The notes below the pieces were generated by a model. It was not told where the DNA came from. It ran no database searches and saw only the letters and a list, made by a program, of their open reading frames with translations. Of a stretch of DNA of 7,854 nt, positions 6,214-7,854 are shown one piece after another (the first letter of the stretch is position 1; the number at the start of each line of letters is the position of its first letter). Location of the stretch: the NCBI GenBank assembly GCA_002391425.1, contig DGEZ01000131.1, positions 1-7,854 of the forward strand, written 5' to 3'. The position numbers were made by a program, and so were the translations under genes. This stretch comes from Micrococcales bacterium UBA3913. Lineage in GTDB: Bacteria > Actinomycetota > Actinomycetes > Actinomycetales > Microbacteriaceae.

Positions 6214-7482
6214 TCAGATGTGGACACCCGTCAGCGCGTCCACCACCTCGGGAAAACCCTGACCAGGGTCGTCCTCCCGGGACCACTCATCAGCGATAGC
6301 CCACGCCGCCGCGGTATTGAGATCCCGGTGCAATTCGTCGCGGAATCGGATCGCATAGGCTCGTCCGATTGCCGACCCTCGAGAGCTGCCACCGCCACGT
6401 TGTGCCGCTCGGCGCCACTGAAGCAGTCTCTGTGCTGCAGCAGTAAGCATCCCATCCTTCCACTCCCATGCCTCCCGGTAGTGGTGGGAAAAGATCGCAA
6501 GCCGTACCGCCGAGGGGTCAATGCCCCGGTCACGCCAGGATCTGACGAAGACCAGGTTCCCCAGGGATTTACTCATCTTCGCCCCATTCAGGCTGACCAG
6601 ACCGACGTGGCTGAACACGCGCGCAATCGGGTGCTGGTACAACGCAACAGCATGAGCGGAGGAGTAGGCATGGTGGGGGAAGGCCAGGTCCGCGCCACCG
6701 CCCTGCACGTCATAGGGAAGCGCATGGGCGTCGTGCGCGATGACCGCGCATTCGATGTGCCATCCTGGTCGTCCGTCGGGCAGGCCATCACACCGCCACC
6801 ACGGTTCCCCCTCCCGGCGTCCACGCCACAGAAGCGCATCCAGGGGATGCCGTTTCCCCGGACGTTCGGGGTCCCCGCCGTGCTCGGCGAACTCCGCGCG
6901 GGCCTCCGCTCGGGAGTCTGGGACCAGGTCCAGAGCGTCCCAGACCTCGGATGACAGCGCAGCCTTTCCAGAGTCGAGGTACACATCGGCTGCGTCGCGC
7001 CCCACCGGAAGGAGGTAGGCGTACCCCGATGTGAGAAGGCGCGCCACCTGACGGGCGATCGGAACAAGGTGTTCCGTGACACTCTGATACGTCGTGGGCG
7101 GAATCGCCCCCAGATAGGCCATATCCTGCCGGAAAAGTTCCGTCTGCTCGCCGGCGAGCTGCTGCCACGGGCGTCCCGTGCGGGCCGCTCTGTCTAGCAA
7201 CGGGTCGTCCACGTCGGTGACGTTCTGCGTATAGTGCACGGACAGACCGGCCGCGCGTGCCAGTCGGTGCATGAGGTCAAACGTCAGGTACGTCCGTGCA
7301 TGCCCAAGATGAGTGGCATCGTAGGGGGTGATGCCGCATACATAACTGGAGAAGTGATCGCCGTGCCAGGCCTGTTGCAGGTGACCAGTGCGCGTATCCC
7401 ATATCCAGAGAGGACTCGCCGCAGCATCCCCGAGAAACGCCGTAACATCCGGAATGCCCGGTTCCGACCACGAAACTGTCAT
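6214..7482 (-). CDS. mshC: L-cysteine:1D-myo-inosityl 2-amino-2-deoxy-alpha-D-glucopyranoside ligase MshC
   Basis: MshC performs the ATP-dependent joining of cysteine to GlcN-Ins, the third enzyme step of mycothiol synthesis; mycothiol is the main low-molecular-weight thiol of actinobacteria. The 422-residue product is a class I, CysRS-like enzyme: YVCGITPYDATHLGHA (47-62) with zinc ligand C49 and HLGH (58-61), GWHIECAV (240-247) with zinc ligand C245, GGGADLAFPHH (261-271) with H270, and KMSKS (302-306). Three features favour MshC over cysteinyl-tRNA synthetase: the T-P-Y-D after the zinc Cys, the lack of the long tRNA-binding C-terminal domain, and Ser (S274) at what I align as the fourth CysRS zinc ligand. 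The ATG has AGGAG (7491-7495) with an 8-base spacer. It starts 15 bases after uppP, suggesting co-transcription. Confidence 0.95.
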   Translation of the reverse strand: MTVSWSEPGIPDVTAFLGDAAASPLWIWDTRTGHLQQAWHGDHFSSYVCGITPYDATHLGHARTYLTFDLMHRLARAAGLSVHYTQNVTDVDDPLLDRAARTGRPWQQLAGEQTELFRQDMAYLGAIPPTTYQSVTEHLVPIARQVARLLTSGYAYLLPVGRDAADVYLDSGKAALSSEVWDALDLVPDSRAEARAEFAEHGGDPERPGKRHPLDALLWRGRREGEPWWRCDGLPDGRPGWHIECAVIAHDAHALPYDVQGGGADLAFPHHAYSSAHAVALYQHPIARVFSHVGLVSLNGAKMSKSLGNLVFVRSWRDRGIDPSAVRLAIFSHHYREAWEWKDGMLTAAAQRLLQWRRAAQRGGGSSRGSAIGRAYAIRFRDELHRDLNTAAAWAIADEWSREDDPGQGFPEVVDALTGVHI

Positions 7483-7497
7483 GGGGTGATCTCCTTG

Positions 7498-7854
7498 CTA
7501 CGCGGGCAACACGCCGAAACCGAGCAGAGCGTACAGAATCACGCCCAGTGCCACCCTGTAGACGACAAACGGAGCGAAACTCCCCCGATTGAGGTAGCCC
7601 ATCAGCCACCGGATCACAGCCCAGCCGACAACAAACGACACCACGGTCGCCAGGAGCGTCTCCCCCATGGAGAATACTTCCGCTGTGGGATGGGTGAACA
7701 CCTTGTACAGCTCATACATCCCTGACCCCATCACGGCGGGGATGGCGAGCAGGAACGCGTATCGTGCAGCGTCTTCTCGGGGGTATCCGAGAAGACGGCC
7801 AGCCGTGATCGTGCCACCGGAACGCGACACCCCAGGGATGAGGGCGAGCGCCTG
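7498..7854 (-). CDS. uppP: Undecaprenyl-diphosphatase UppP, C-terminal part (start lies past the right edge)
   Basis: UppP (BacA) dephosphorylates undecaprenyl diphosphate in the membrane, renewing the lipid carrier used for peptidoglycan and other wall polymers, and can give bacitracin resistance when abundant. The 118 residues seen begin QALALIPGVSRSGGTITAGR, the second conserved active-site block of the family (P-G-x-S-R-S-G with catalytic Ser/Arg). They continue through Ala/Val/Leu-rich membrane helices (roughly residues 31-46, 66-84 and 97-115 of the fragment) to the TAG stop at 7498. This is a little under half of the usual length of about 270-290 residues; the first conserved block is outside the window. 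A GTG within the SRSG block is in frame but would be an internal codon, not the start. It is followed by mshC after 15 bases. Confidence 0.95.
   Translation of the reverse strand, partial: QALALIPGVSRSGGTITAGRLLGYPREDAARYAFLLAIPAVMGSGMYELYKVFTHPTAEVFSMGETLLATVVSFVVGWAVIRWLMGYLNRGSFAPFVVYRVALGVILYALLGFGVLPA

Noticed and set aside
6214..7482. Reading the mshC gene as a cysteinyl-tRNA synthetase
   Set aside because: It lacks the tRNA-binding C-terminal domain and the fourth zinc ligand of CysRS, and has the MshC-type segment after the first zinc cysteine.

Overview
The window is a stretch of chromosome from a high-G+C actinobacterium. The evidence is the mycothiol ligase MshC, the PafB/PafC pair of WYL-domain regulators, an actinobacterial TrmI, a PAC2-family protein, and frequent GTG starts with 4-base stop/start overlaps. 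The genus cannot be fixed from sequence alone; a member of Actinomycetales or Micrococcales is my best guess. It is dense core genome. I see no RNA genes, insertion sequences, phage genes, CRISPR arrays or large repeats, and no gene-free stretch longer than about 81 bases.

Layout. (1) Positions 1-5253 hold nine genes, all on the minus strand and probably one transcription unit. Read in the direction of transcription they are: HAD phosphatase, trmI, lipoprotein FKBP isomerase, pafB, pafC, a small unnamed membrane protein, tatA, and tatC (only its first 30 codons). HAD/trmI and pafB/pafC overlap by 4 bases. (2) Positions 5254-5334 are a divergent promoter region. (3) Positions 5335-6204 carry a PAC2-family gene on the plus strand. 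(4) Positions 6214-7854 carry, on the minus strand, uppP (C-terminal part only) followed by mshC. mshC converges on the PAC2 gene with only 9 bases between them.

The genes serve several housekeeping tasks: tRNA m1A58 methylation (TrmI), DNA-damage transcription control (PafBC), twin-arginine protein export (TatA/TatC), folding outside the membrane (FKBP lipoprotein), mycothiol synthesis (MshC), and recycling of the undecaprenyl carrier for wall synthesis (UppP). From memory, the set is a compressed version of the M. tuberculosis region Rv2093c-Rv2136c (tatC, tatA, pafC, pafB, pafA, proteasome/Pup genes, trmI, PAC2, mshC, uppP).

The main point of interest is an absence. arc/mpa, dop, pup, prcB/prcA and pafA normally lie between trmI and pafB, but here only the FKBP gene does. 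PafBC (and a PAC2 protein) thus survive at a locus from which the Pup-proteasome genes are gone or moved. I found no convincing new system; the other observations are small-scale oddities around known genes.
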